From Nocardioides immobilis (GTDB taxonomy: Bacteria; Actinomycetota; Actinomycetes; Propionibacteriales; Nocardioidaceae): DNA of 64,000 nucleotides. The translations under genes were made by a program, and so were the position numbers. Shown here piece by piece: positions 44,774-53,569 of the stretch; the stretch's first letter is position 1, and each line of letters begins with the position of its first letter. The notes beneath the pieces are model-generated. The model was given only the letters and a program-made list of their open reading frames with translations, was not told where the DNA came from and searched no databases. The stretch spans positions 1 through 64,000 of the forward strand of contig NZ_QXGH01000022.1 in the NCBI RefSeq assembly GCF_003515065.1. The letters run 5' to 3'.

Positions 44774-45796
44774 GTGGGCATCGAACCGAACGGCCGACGC
44801 GTGTCGGTCAAGGACGTCGCGGCGGCCGCCGGCGTCTCGCTCGGCACCGTGTCCAACGTGCTCAACCGCCCGGAGAAGGTCCTGCCGGCCACCCGGGAGC
44901 ACGTCCTCGCCGTGATCGGCGACCTCGGCTTCGTCCGCAACGACGCCGCCCGTCAGCTGCGGGCGGGCACCAACCATGCCGTCGGGATGATCGTCCTCGA
45001 TGTCCGCAACCCGTTCTTCACCGACGTGGCACAGGGCGTCGAGGACCGGCTCGGCGAGCACGGCCGGCCGCTCATCCTCGGCAACTCCGGCCAGGACGCG
45101 CGCCGCGAGCTGACCTATCTCGACCTCTTCGAGGAGCAGCGCGTCAGTGGCCTGCTGATCACACCGGTCGGTCAGGTGCTGCCGCGGCTCCGGCGCCTCC
45201 GCGAGCGCGGTACCGCGGTCGTCGTGGTCGACCGGCGGACCGGAGCCCGGGAGTTCTCCTCGGTCGCGGTCGACGACAAGCGAGGCGGGCGGATCGGGGC
45301 CCAGCACCTGGTCGACTGCGGGCGGCGCCGGATCGCGTTCGTCGGCGGGCCGAAGGGGCTGAGCCAGGTCAGGCACCGCCTCCACGGCGCCCAGGACGTC
45401 GTCGACGCGTCGCCCGGCACGCAGCTGACCTACGTCGAGACCCCGACGATGGACGCGGTCGCCGGCCGCCAGGCCGCCGAGCAGCTGCTCGGCCTGGGGA
45501 AGCGCTCCAGGCCGGATGCCATCTTCGCCGGGAACGACCTGATCGCGCTGGGTGTCCTGCAGGCGCTGACCCTCGCCGGGGTGCGGGTGCCCGACGACCT
45601 CGCGATCCTCGGCTACGACGACATCGACTTCGCGGCGTCCGCGGCGATCCCGCTCAGCTCGGTGCGTCAGCCGCGCGAGCAGCTCGGGAACGTCGCCGCT
45701 GACACCCTCCTCGAGGTCATCGCCGACCCCGCCGCGAGGGTCCGCGACGTCGTGCTCGAGCCCGAGCTCGTCGTACGGCGCTCGACGGCGGGGTGA
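44774..45796 (+). CDS. rhaR: LacI-family regulator of rhamnose genes
   Basis: This 340-residue LacI/GalR-type regulator has an HTH at about 11-35 (VSVKDVAAAAGVSLGTVSNVLN) with hinge helix PEKVLPATREHV. A periplasmic-binding-protein-like ligand domain follows (GMIVLDVRNPFFTDVAQGVED ... AILGYDDIDFAASAAIPLSSVRQP). It probably represses the divergent rhamnose operon and the GH78 pair through TTGAAA..TTTCAA palindromes and is released by rhamnose or a phosphorylated product. The GTG at 44774 has GGAGGAG about 6 bases upstream. The name RhaR is functional, not orthology to the E. coli AraC-type RhaR. Confidence 0.85.
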   Translation: MGIEPNGRRVSVKDVAAAAGVSLGTVSNVLNRPEKVLPATREHVLAVIGDLGFVRNDAARQLRAGTNHAVGMIVLDVRNPFFTDVAQGVEDRLGEHGRPLILGNSGQDARRELTYLDLFEEQRVSGLLITPVGQVLPRLRRLRERGTAVVVVDRRTGAREFSSVAVDDKRGGRIGAQHLVDCGRRRIAFVGGPKGLSQVRHRLHGAQDVVDASPGTQLTYVETPTMDAVAGRQAAEQLLGLGKRSRPDAIFAGNDLIALGVLQALTLAGVRVPDDLAILGYDDIDFAASAAIPLSSVRQPREQLGNVAADTLLEVIADPAARVRDVVLEPELVVRRSTAG

Positions 45797-45838
45797 CGCG
45801 CGGGGCGCGACCCGCCCTCGCGCGCAAGCCAGGCTCGC

Positions 45839-46984
45839 TCAGAAGCCGAGCTCGCGGCCGATGAGCTCCTTCATGATCTCGTTGGAGCCGGCCCAGATCT
45901 TGGTGACCCGGGCGTCCCGCCAGGCACGGGCGACGCGGTACTCGTTCATGAAGCCGTAGCCGCCGTGGATCTGGACGCAGTGGTCGATGACCTCGTTCTG
46001 CATGTCCGACGACCACCACTTGGCCTTGGCCGCCTCGACCGCGGACAGCTGGCCCTCGGCATGCGCCGCGACGCACTTGTCCATGTAGGCCTCGCACACC
46101 TCGACGGCGGTGACCAGCTCGGCGAGGAGGAACTTGATGTGCTGGAAGCGGCCGATCGACTGGCCGAACGCCTGGCGGTCCTTGGCGTACTGGATGGTCT
46201 CGGCCAGGATCTGCTTGGCGTGGTGGGTGTTCGCGATCGCGCAGGCGATCCGCTCCTGCGGCAGCTTCTGCATCATGTGGACGAAGCCCATGTTGAGCTC
46301 GCCGATGATCTCGGCGTCGGTCACCCGCACGTTCTCGAAGAACAGCTCGGAGGTGTCGGACTCCTCCATGCCGACCTTGTCGAGCTTGCGGCCGCGGCTG
46401 AAGCCCTCCTTGGTCGCCTCGATACCGAACAGGGTGATCCCCTTCGGGCCCTTCTCCGGGTCCGTCCGCGCAGCGGTGACGATCAGGTCGCCGGAGTAGC
46501 CGTTGGTGATGAACGTCTTCGAGCCGTTGATGACCCACTCGTCGCCGTCACGGACGGCGGTGGTCTTCAGCGCGGCGAGGTCGGAGCCGCCCGACGGCTC
46601 GGTCATGCCGATGCCGAGCAGGATCTCGCCCGAGGCCACGCCCGGGAGCCAGCGCTGCTTCTGCTCCTCGGTGCCGAGCTCGACGATGTAGGGAGCGGTG
46701 ATGTCGGCGTGGATGCCGACACAGGTGGGCATCCAGGCGCCGACCTTCGCCATCTCCTCGGTGAGCACCGCGTTGAAGCGGAAGTCGTCGGCCCCGGCGC
46801 CGCCGTACTCCTCTGGGATGGCGAGGCCGAGCATGCCCTGCGCGCCCGCCTCGAGCCAGAACTCGCGGGGCAGGGACTTCTCTTGGATGTACTTCTCGGC
46901 GTTCGGGGTGACCGACCGCTCGATCCAGGTGGCCGCCGACTCGCGGAACGACTCGTGGTCCTCGTTGTAGATGTCGCGCTTCAT
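45839..46984 (-). CDS. Acyl-CoA dehydrogenase, long-chain (LCAD) type
   Basis: This 381-residue FAD enzyme oxidises acyl-CoA to enoyl-CoA. FAD/substrate motifs IGMTEPSGGSDL and VINGSKTFITNG are present. The usual C-terminal catalytic glutamate position reads IWAGSNEI, with Ala in place of Glu. A glutamate is instead available at Glu244 in KLPQERIACA, exactly where long-chain and isovaleryl-CoA dehydrogenases carry their base. It is therefore probably active on long or branched chains. I chose the ATG at 46984 by family fit; an upstream GTG-type extension is not conserved. It converges with rhaR and shows no operon partner except the MFS gene 10 bases upstream. Confidence 0.85.
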   Translation of the reverse strand: MKRDIYNEDHESFRESAATWIERSVTPNAEKYIQEKSLPREFWLEAGAQGMLGLAIPEEYGGAGADDFRFNAVLTEEMAKVGAWMPTCVGIHADITAPYIVELGTEEQKQRWLPGVASGEILLGIGMTEPSGGSDLAALKTTAVRDGDEWVINGSKTFITNGYSGDLIVTAARTDPEKGPKGITLFGIEATKEGFSRGRKLDKVGMEESDTSELFFENVRVTDAEIIGELNMGFVHMMQKLPQERIACAIANTHHAKQILAETIQYAKDRQAFGQSIGRFQHIKFLLAELVTAVEVCEAYMDKCVAAHAEGQLSAVEAAKAKWWSSDMQNEVIDHCVQIHGGYGFMNEYRVARAWRDARVTKIWAGSNEIMKELIGRELGF

Positions 46985-46994
46985 GCCGCCGACT

Positions 46995-48515
46995 CTACTC
47001 GGCGGTAGCCCTCTCGGAATCGTGCGCAGGACCAACACGAGACGGCATCAGTAGTGCACCCAGCACAAGCAGGAGCGCGCAGCCGGCGACGGCGAGGAAG
47101 ACGGCCTGCAGCGCAGGATCGAGTACGGCGACCGGCAGCTCCTCGAGCTTCACGGCACCCGCCGCGTCCGCTCCCCCGAGCCGATCGGCGACGACGCCGT
47201 TGGCGATGGCGCCGAACATCGCGACGCCGACCGCACTGCCGACCGAGCGGGCGAACATGTTGGCGCCCGTGGCAACCCCGCGCTGGCGGAATTCGACCGC
47301 GGACTGGAGGGCCACGATGCTCGGGCTCACGACGTACCCGAGGCCGAGGCCGAGCACCAGGCAGGCGGCCGCGAGCAGGAAGATCGAGCTGCCGGGACCG
47401 ACCAGCGAGAGGATCGTCGCCCCTGCCGCGCCGAAGAACGCGCCGAGGAACAGGCAGGCCCGGAAGCCGAAGCGCAGGTAGATCCGGCCCGACGTACTGG
47501 CTGCGAACGGCCACCCGATCGCCAGCGCGGCGACCGCGAAGCCCGCCACCGTGGCGCCCGCGCCGAGGACCTGCTGGGCGTAGACGGGGACGTAGGACGT
47601 GACGCCGAGCATCACCACGCCGGCCACGAAGCCGGCCACCGTTGCGGCGTTGAGGACCCGGTGCCGGAACAGCCAGCCGGGAAGGACGGGGTCCGCGACC
47701 CGGCCCTCGACGCGCACGAACAGGAGGGTCAGCACGGCTGCCCCACCCAGGGCGACGGCGCTCTGCCAGGACCACCAGGGCCAGCGGATGCCACCCTCCA
47801 GCAGGCCGAGGAGGAGCAGCGCCGAGGCGGCGGCGACGAGGAGGGCGCCTGCCCAGTCGATGGGCCGCCGCTCGTGCGGCTCCGACATCCCGGCCTTCTC
47901 GTCGAAGCGGATCCACAGCACGACCGCGGCGAACAGGCCGAGCGGCAGGTTGATCCAGAAGATCCAGCGCCAGGAGAGGTGGTCGGAGAAGAGCCCGCCC
48001 AGCGTCGGTCCGACGACGGCGGACATCGCCCACACGCTGGCGATGTACCCCTGGGCGACAGCCCGCTCGGCCACCGAGTAGATGTCACCCATGATCGTCA
48101 TGCCGGCCGGCTGGATCGCCCCGGCGCCGAGCCCCTGCAGCGCGCGGAACGCGATCAGCGCGCCCATGCTCCACGACACCGCGCACAGCACCGACCCGAC
48201 CACGAACGTCCCGATGCCGAACAGCATCAGCGGCTTGCGCCCGAACGTGTCGGCGAGCTTGCCGTAGATCGGCGTGCTGATCGCCTGGGTCAGGAGGTAC
48301 GCCGAGAACAGCCAGGGGAACTGGGTGAAGCCGCCGAGGTCGCGCACGATCGCCGGCACCGCGGTGGCCAGGATCGTCGCGTCGATCGCGATCAGCGCGA
48401 TCGAGAGCATCACCGAGCCGAGGATCGGACCCCGGTCGCTCCGCAGCCCGACCGACGCACGGGTCGGGGCGGCGGTGGTCACACCAGGCGGCAACCGGGG
48501 CGGTACGGCGTGCAT
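46995..48515 (-). CDS. MFS drug transporter, DHA2 (EmrB/QacA) family
   Basis: This 506-residue integral membrane protein has about 14 hydrophobic segments. Motif A appears as YGKLADTFGRKPLML, IDATILATAVPAI marks segment 1, and WRWIFWINLPLG is the typical DHA2 block after segment 5. The probable role is proton-coupled efflux of hydrophobic compounds; the substrate is unknown. The N-terminal 30 residues are non-conserved, so a later start is possible. It lies 10 bases upstream of the acyl-CoA dehydrogenase gene and 16 bases below the kinase gene on the same strand. Confidence 0.85.
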   Translation of the reverse strand: MHAVPPRLPPGVTTAAPTRASVGLRSDRGPILGSVMLSIALIAIDATILATAVPAIVRDLGGFTQFPWLFSAYLLTQAISTPIYGKLADTFGRKPLMLFGIGTFVVGSVLCAVSWSMGALIAFRALQGLGAGAIQPAGMTIMGDIYSVAERAVAQGYIASVWAMSAVVGPTLGGLFSDHLSWRWIFWINLPLGLFAAVVLWIRFDEKAGMSEPHERRPIDWAGALLVAAASALLLLGLLEGGIRWPWWSWQSAVALGGAAVLTLLFVRVEGRVADPVLPGWLFRHRVLNAATVAGFVAGVVMLGVTSYVPVYAQQVLGAGATVAGFAVAALAIGWPFAASTSGRIYLRFGFRACLFLGAFFGAAGATILSLVGPGSSIFLLAAACLVLGLGLGYVVSPSIVALQSAVEFRQRGVATGANMFARSVGSAVGVAMFGAIANGVVADRLGGADAAGAVKLEELPVAVLDPALQAVFLAVAGCALLLVLGALLMPSRVGPAHDSERATAE

Positions 48516-48531
48516 TCCCCGCCGCTCGGGT

Positions 48532-50415
48532 TCAGTCCTCGCCGATCTTCGAGTCCATCAGGATGTCGCTCTCCGGCGGGAGCTCGATGTCGACCGGCTC
48601 GTCGAACTCGGAGTACTCGAACCAGGCGTCCTTGGCCTCGTTGAGCCGCAGCAGGTAGTGCGGCTCGTCGACCATCACGAAGTAGGTCTCCTCGTTGGAG
48701 CCCTCCTGCAGACGGACCTTCGTCACTTCCTCGCCGCGCACGGTCGCCACGCCGTCATTGGTCGCGGTCGCGCCCTCGCGGCCGTCGCGCTCGAGGAACT
48801 CGTCGAGGTCGCAGACCTTGGCGAACTGGCTGCGGTTCTCGGTGAACTCCAGCCACCGGCCGTCGAGGTAGTCGAGGAATGCGGCGGCGTTGTCGATGCC
48901 GAGGTCGTTGAGGAACCGCGCGTCCGGCTTGATCATGATCCGCTCGTCCTTGCGCAGCACCTGCGCGGTGCCGCTGCCGAGATAGCTCATGGTCCCGGTG
49001 CAGTCGCCGTCGGAGGTGATGGACATGTTGATCGACACGTTCAGCGGGCCGTCGGGGAACTGCCCCCTCACCTGCACCGAGTCGAGGACCTTCATCTCCT
49101 TCTCGGAGTCGCGCAGGATCTCCTCCGGGGTCATCGCGACGAACGACGAATCCACCGCGTCCGTCGTGGGCTGGTCGCCGCCGCCTCCGTCGTCACCGTC
49201 GCCGACGACGAGGGCAGCGACCACTCCGCCGGTCACGGCGAGGATGCCGGCCACCACCACCGCGATCAGCGGCTTCGAGCGCGGGGCCCCGCCCGGCCGG
49301 CGGGTCGAGGGACGTCGGTCGTGGCCCGGCGGGGCGGTCGTGGCGAGGTACGCCGGCCGCGCGCCGCTGCCGTTCGACGGGTCCGGTGTCGGCGCGACCG
49401 GCGCGAACGGCGGCGGTGCGCTCGGAGGCGGCCCGGTCGGCGTCGCGGCGCGCGGGCTGGTGCCGCCGCGGGAGGGGGTGCTGCCGGCCTGGCTGCCGGA
49501 CATGGTGGGCCGCAGCGCCGTACCGCCACTCGGCTCGGGTACGGCGGCGCCGGGCGTGTGCGGCAGTCGCAGCGCCGCCTGCAGGTCGGCGCGCATCGCG
49601 GCCGCCGAGGGGTAGCGCTGACTCGGCTCCTTGGCCATCGCGAGCCGGAGGATCCGGTTGGTGGCCTGCACCATCGGGCTGGTGCCGGCCAGCTGCGGGA
49701 TCGTGTTGTTCACGTGGGCAGCGACGATCTGGTAGTCGCTCTGGCCCGTGAAGGGCGGGGTGCCGGTGAGCGCGACCCACATCAGGCAGCCGAGCGAGTA
49801 GACGTCGGTGACGAAGCTGGCAGCGGCCCCGCCGTGGAGCTCGGGCGCCATGTAGGTCGGCGTACCGACCGCCGACGACCCGAACCGGGTGGACGCCGCG
49901 TCCATCCGGCGGGCGATGCCGAAGTCGCCGAGGTAGGCCCGGACGGCGTGGCCGCGGATCCGCACCAGGACGTTGCCGGGCTTGATGTCGCGATGGACAA
50001 GGCCGGCGTCGTGGGCGTCGGCCAGCCCGCTCGCCACCTGCTCGATCACGCTCAGGGCGTCGACGAGGGGCGGGATTCCCGCCGTACGGATCAGCTGCCC
50101 GAGGTCGCCGTCGGCGATCAGCTGGCTGGCGATGTAGACGAAGCCGTCCTCCTCGCCGTGCGCGTAGACCGCGACCACGTGCGCCGACTCCAGGGACGCC
50201 TGGGCGCGGGCCTCACGGCTGAACCGCTCGCGGAACTCCGGGTCGTGGGCGAAGTGGGGCGCGACGATCTTGAGCGCGACCTCGCGGCCGAGGTTCTCCT
50301 CGACGGCGCGGTAGACCACGCCCATGCCGCCCTGGCCAAGCTGCTCCACGATGCGGAACCGCCCGATCCGGGCACCTGGGACGGGATATCCGGCCGAGCC
50401 TCCCGAGACAACCAC
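48532..50415 (-). CDS. Membrane serine/threonine protein kinase with external sensor domain
   Basis: This 627-residue PknB-type kinase has Gly-rich loop GQGGMGVVYRA, ATP lysine Lys49, catalytic HRDIKPGN (Asp143) and DFG Asp164. A Pro/Ser/Thr-rich linker covers about 285-380 and one transmembrane helix about 382-404. A roughly 215-residue extracellular domain follows, with one pair of cysteines (DGDCTGT and KVCDLDEF). That domain resembles LppX/LprG-like lipid-binding folds rather than PASTA repeats, which would suit sensing a lipid or envelope component. It lies between an MMPL transporter and an efflux pump on the same strand, so those could be its outputs. Confidence 0.85.
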   Translation of the reverse strand: MVVSGGSAGYPVPGARIGRFRIVEQLGQGGMGVVYRAVEENLGREVALKIVAPHFAHDPEFRERFSREARAQASLESAHVVAVYAHGEEDGFVYIASQLIADGDLGQLIRTAGIPPLVDALSVIEQVASGLADAHDAGLVHRDIKPGNVLVRIRGHAVRAYLGDFGIARRMDAASTRFGSSAVGTPTYMAPELHGGAAASFVTDVYSLGCLMWVALTGTPPFTGQSDYQIVAAHVNNTIPQLAGTSPMVQATNRILRLAMAKEPSQRYPSAAAMRADLQAALRLPHTPGAAVPEPSGGTALRPTMSGSQAGSTPSRGGTSPRAATPTGPPPSAPPPFAPVAPTPDPSNGSGARPAYLATTAPPGHDRRPSTRRPGGAPRSKPLIAVVVAGILAVTGGVVAALVVGDGDDGGGGDQPTTDAVDSSFVAMTPEEILRDSEKEMKVLDSVQVRGQFPDGPLNVSINMSITSDGDCTGTMSYLGSGTAQVLRKDERIMIKPDARFLNDLGIDNAAAFLDYLDGRWLEFTENRSQFAKVCDLDEFLERDGREGATATNDGVATVRGEEVTKVRLQEGSNEETYFVMVDEPHYLLRLNEAKDAWFEYSEFDEPVDIELPPESDILMDSKIGED

Positions 50416-50425
50416 GAGGACGTTT

Positions 50426-52615
50426 CTACCCCACGGGCAAGGGTTCCTCGCTCTTCGCGTCCCCCGACCGACCCGTCGGACCCGCCTCGCGGAAGCCGTA
50501 GCGCTCCCACCAGCGGGCGAGCGGGGCCGGCGCCCACCAGTTCCACCGGCCGAGCAGCTTCATGGTGGCCGGCACCAGGAGGGCGCGGACGATGGTCGCG
50601 TCGACCAGGAGCGCGATCAGCATGCCGATGCCCAGCATCTTCATGAAGACGACGCCGCTGAGGCTGAAGGCGCCGATCACGACCGCCAGCAGGAGCGCGG
50701 CGCTGGTGATGATCCGGCCGGTCTTCTGCAGGCCCGTCGCGACGGCGTCCGTGTTGCGCTTCGCGGGGCTGGTCGCGGAGCCGGCGGTCGCGTCCCACTG
50801 CTCACGCACGCGGCTGAGCAGGAAGACCTCGTAGTCCATCGACAGCCCGAACAGCACGGCCAGCATGACGATCGGGTTGGTGAGGTCGAGGAACCCGGAG
50901 CTCTCGAAGCCCAGCAGGCCGGACAGGTGGCCGTCGCTGAAGATCCACGTGACCACGCCGAACGCCGCGGTGATCGAGAAGAAGTTCATCGCCACCGCCT
51001 TGATCGGCAGGACGAGCGAGCCGAACGCCAGGAACAGCAGCACCAGCATGACCGAGACGACAATCAGGCCCATCCACGGCAGGTGGGACCTGACCGATCC
51101 GGCCAGGTCGACGGTGTCGGCGGTCAGGCCGCCGACGAGCGCCGTGGTGCCGTCGGGGCTGGGCACGTCCCGCAGCTCGCGCACGAGGTCCTGGCTGTGG
51201 TCGCTCTGGCTGTTGCCCTCCCATGCCGCCCGCAGCAGCGTGGTGTCGCCCGCGGTCTCGACCGGGCGGACGTCGACCACACCGGAGACGTCGAGGAGGG
51301 CCTCGGAGTACGACGCCACCTCGGCCTCGTCTGCGCCCTCGAGCAGCACGTTCGCGGTCGAGCGCTCCGGGCCGAACTCGGTGTTGAGCCGCTCCGCGGC
51401 CTGGTGGGCCTCGGCGTCGTTGGGCAGCACCCGGTAGTCGACGCTCCCCCACTTCACGCCGAGGAACGGGGACGCGACCGCCAGCAGTACGACGATCACG
51501 CCGGCGGCGACCAGGATCGGGCGCCGCATCACGCCCCGGGCCAGCCGGGACCAGGCGCCGTGGTCGCTGTCGACCGCCGTCGCCCGCTGGAGGAACGGGA
51601 TCCGGATCGAGTCGACCCGCTTGCCGAGCAGCGCGAGCGTTGCGGGCAGGACGGTCAGCGCGGCCACCATCGCGACCAGGACGGCCGCGATGCCGCCGTA
51701 CCCGATCGACTTGAGGAAGGCCTGCGGGAAGACCAGCAGCGAGCTCATCGCCGCGGCGACGGTCAGTGCGGAGAACATCACGGTGCGGCCGGCGGTCGCC
51801 ATCGTGCGCACCAGCGCGTGCCGGGTGTCGTCAGGCGAGAGGGCGATCTCCTCACGGAACCGGGAGACCACGAACAGCGCGTAGTCGATCGAGAGGCCGA
51901 GGCCGATCAGGGTGATGATGTTGGGCGCGAAGATCGACACCTCGGTGATCTCGTTGAGCCCGGCGATCATCGCGCGGGCACCGAGGACGGTGACCAGGCC
52001 GACGAGCACCGGCAGCAGCGACGCGGTCACGCTGCGGAAGATGATGAGCGAGAGCAGCAGGACGATCGGCAGCGAGACGATCTCCGCCATCAGCAGGTCG
52101 TCCTTGGTGTGCTCGTTGACGTCGGAGTAGACGGCGAACGGGCCGGCGAAGTCGACGTCGAGCTCGGAGTCGGCGATGGTCGGGCGGATCGCGCGGTAGG
52201 AGTCCATGAAGTCGTTCTGGCTCTCACCACCGAGCGAGATGTAGACCGCGGTCGCGTGCTCGTCGTGACTGACCATCGCCGGGTCCTGCGTGTCGTAGAA
52301 GGTGGCGATGGACTCGACCCGGTCACCGGGCACCTCGGCGAGGGTCTCCTCGAGCTCGGCGCGGAACGCGGGGTCGGAGACCACCTCGTCCTCGCTCGTG
52401 AAGATCGCGATCACGTCGATCGACTTGTTGCCGAAGACGTCGCGTTCCTCGGTCAGCTCGCGCGCGGACTCCGACGCGGGGTCGTCGAAGCCGCCGGACG
52501 ACAGCTTGTCCTCGAGACCGACGCCGGCGAACAGTGCCGCGGCGGTGATGCCGAGACCCACCAGCAGCACGACGACGGCCCGCCGGACGACGACGCCTCC
52601 CCAACGCTCGATCAT
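50426..52615 (-). CDS. MMPL/RND-family membrane transporter
   Basis: This 729-residue membrane protein has two repeated halves, each with one helix, a large extracytoplasmic loop (about 35-165 and 370-500) and a cluster of five helices. MMPL markers are GLGLSIDYALFVVSRFREE and the matching second-half FGLSMDYEVFLLSRVREQ. It likely exports a lipid or hydrophobic compound. I chose the ATG at 52615 (MIERWGGVVV) for family fit and AGAGG 9 bases upstream; an earlier ATG at 52645 adds ten residues. It is divergent from a TetR gene with a palindromic site between them. Confidence 0.88.
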   Translation of the reverse strand: MIERWGGVVVRRAVVVLLVGLGITAAALFAGVGLEDKLSSGGFDDPASESARELTEERDVFGNKSIDVIAIFTSEDEVVSDPAFRAELEETLAEVPGDRVESIATFYDTQDPAMVSHDEHATAVYISLGGESQNDFMDSYRAIRPTIADSELDVDFAGPFAVYSDVNEHTKDDLLMAEIVSLPIVLLLSLIIFRSVTASLLPVLVGLVTVLGARAMIAGLNEITEVSIFAPNIITLIGLGLSIDYALFVVSRFREEIALSPDDTRHALVRTMATAGRTVMFSALTVAAAMSSLLVFPQAFLKSIGYGGIAAVLVAMVAALTVLPATLALLGKRVDSIRIPFLQRATAVDSDHGAWSRLARGVMRRPILVAAGVIVVLLAVASPFLGVKWGSVDYRVLPNDAEAHQAAERLNTEFGPERSTANVLLEGADEAEVASYSEALLDVSGVVDVRPVETAGDTTLLRAAWEGNSQSDHSQDLVRELRDVPSPDGTTALVGGLTADTVDLAGSVRSHLPWMGLIVVSVMLVLLFLAFGSLVLPIKAVAMNFFSITAAFGVVTWIFSDGHLSGLLGFESSGFLDLTNPIVMLAVLFGLSMDYEVFLLSRVREQWDATAGSATSPAKRNTDAVATGLQKTGRIITSAALLLAVVIGAFSLSGVVFMKMLGIGMLIALLVDATIVRALLVPATMKLLGRWNWWAPAPLARWWERYGFREAGPTGRSGDAKSEEPLPVG

Positions 52616-52656
52616 GCTCCGCACCTCTCCGTGACACACCGTCATCTACGTTAAGC

Positions 52657-52666
52657 CCGTTAACGG
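52657..52666. promoter_or_regulatory. Candidate TetR operator between mmpL and tetR genes
   Basis: CCGTTAACGG is a perfect 10-bp palindrome inside a patch of GTTAA/GTAAAC half-sites (52650-52680) that stands out for low GC. It lies in the 135-base divergent gap, where the TetR protein would control both genes. Confidence 0.55.
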
Positions 52667-52750
52667 TAAACGGTGTAAACTCCCCGCGTCAAGCCACCAA
52701 CGGGGGCTCCGCCCCCGTGGACCCCGACCATCTGGAACCCGAGGAGCGGC

Positions 52751-53527
52751 GTGCCCGCACTGCACCAACCCACCCGTCGCGAGCGGCAGCGCGAGGCGAC
52801 GTACGACGAGATCGTGCGGGTCGCCGCCGAGCTGATCACGCAGGGCGCCGAGCTGTCCCTCCGGGCGGTCGCGTCGCGGATGGGGATGACCGCGCCGGCG
52901 CTCTACCGCTACGTCGCCAACTACCAGGAGCTGGTCGACCTGGTGGCGTTCGAGCTCGACAAGGCGGCGACCCAGGACTTCATGGCTACGGCCGAGAAGT
53001 ACCCCGAGGACGACCCCGCCGCCCGGCTCGCAGCGGCGTGCGTCGCGTTCCGTCGCTGGGCGCTCACCAAGCCGCGGGAGTTCGCGCTGGTCTTCGCCAA
53101 CCCGATCGTCACCGAGGAGTCCGACCGACGGGAGCTGCTGACCCTGTCGACCTCGGGGCACTACTTCACCGACCTGCTGTACGAGATCTGGGAGCTCTAC
53201 CAGTTCCCCTATCCCTCGCTGGACGAGCTCGACCCGATCGTCCGCGACGCCGTGCTCAACCCGTTGATCCCGGCCAAGGCCGCCCACATCGAGCCCGCCG
53301 ACCGGGGCATCCTCTGGATCTACATGCGGTCCTGGTCCGCGCTCTACGGTGTGGTCACGTTGGAGTCGACCGGGCACTGCGACCCCCGCGTGATCGAGAG
53401 CGGCGCCCTGTTCCGGGCGACGCTCCTCGACTGGCTCGAACCGCTCGGCCTCGGCGCGGAGACGGAGCGGCTGACCCAGCTGATCGACACCGAGCTGGCG
53501 CAGCCCCCCGCCGCCGCCGCTGGTTGA
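52751..53527 (+). CDS. TetR/AcrR-family regulator
   Basis: This 258-residue repressor has a TetR HTH at about 18-65 (YDEIVRVAAELITQGAELSLRAVASRMGMTAPALYRYVANYQELV) and a larger C-terminal ligand domain of the TetR_C_13/WHG type. Divergence from the MMPL gene suggests control of that exporter by an intracellular lipid or drug. The GTG at 52751 has GAGGAG 4 bases upstream. The TGA stop at 53525-53527 is supplied by the interspersed repeat inserted at 53522, so the last residues may differ from the ancestral end. Confidence 0.88.
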   Translation: MPALHQPTRRERQREATYDEIVRVAAELITQGAELSLRAVASRMGMTAPALYRYVANYQELVDLVAFELDKAATQDFMATAEKYPEDDPAARLAAACVAFRRWALTKPREFALVFANPIVTEESDRRELLTLSTSGHYFTDLLYEIWELYQFPYPSLDELDPIVRDAVLNPLIPAKAAHIEPADRGILWIYMRSWSALYGVVTLESTGHCDPRVIESGALFRATLLDWLEPLGLGAETERLTQLIDTELAQPPAAAAG

Positions 53528-53554
53528 GGTGCGAGCGAAGCGAGCCTCGAAACC
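53522..53554. repeat. Interspersed imperfect-palindrome repeat, copy 2
   Basis: These 33 bases (GGTTGAGGTGCG ... CTCGAAACC) are the reverse complement of 2846-2881 apart from a 3-base difference. They begin inside the last codons of the TetR gene and provide its stop codon, then run to 16 bases short of the asparaginase gene, so the element sits between convergent genes. Confidence 0.75.
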
Positions 53555-53569
53555 AAGGCTCCGCGACGC

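Noticed and set aside
45797..45838. A GC-rich hairpin between rhaR and the acyl-CoA dehydrogenase gene
   Set aside because: The GCGCG-type self-complementarity is short and expected by chance at this GC content. It has no T-run.
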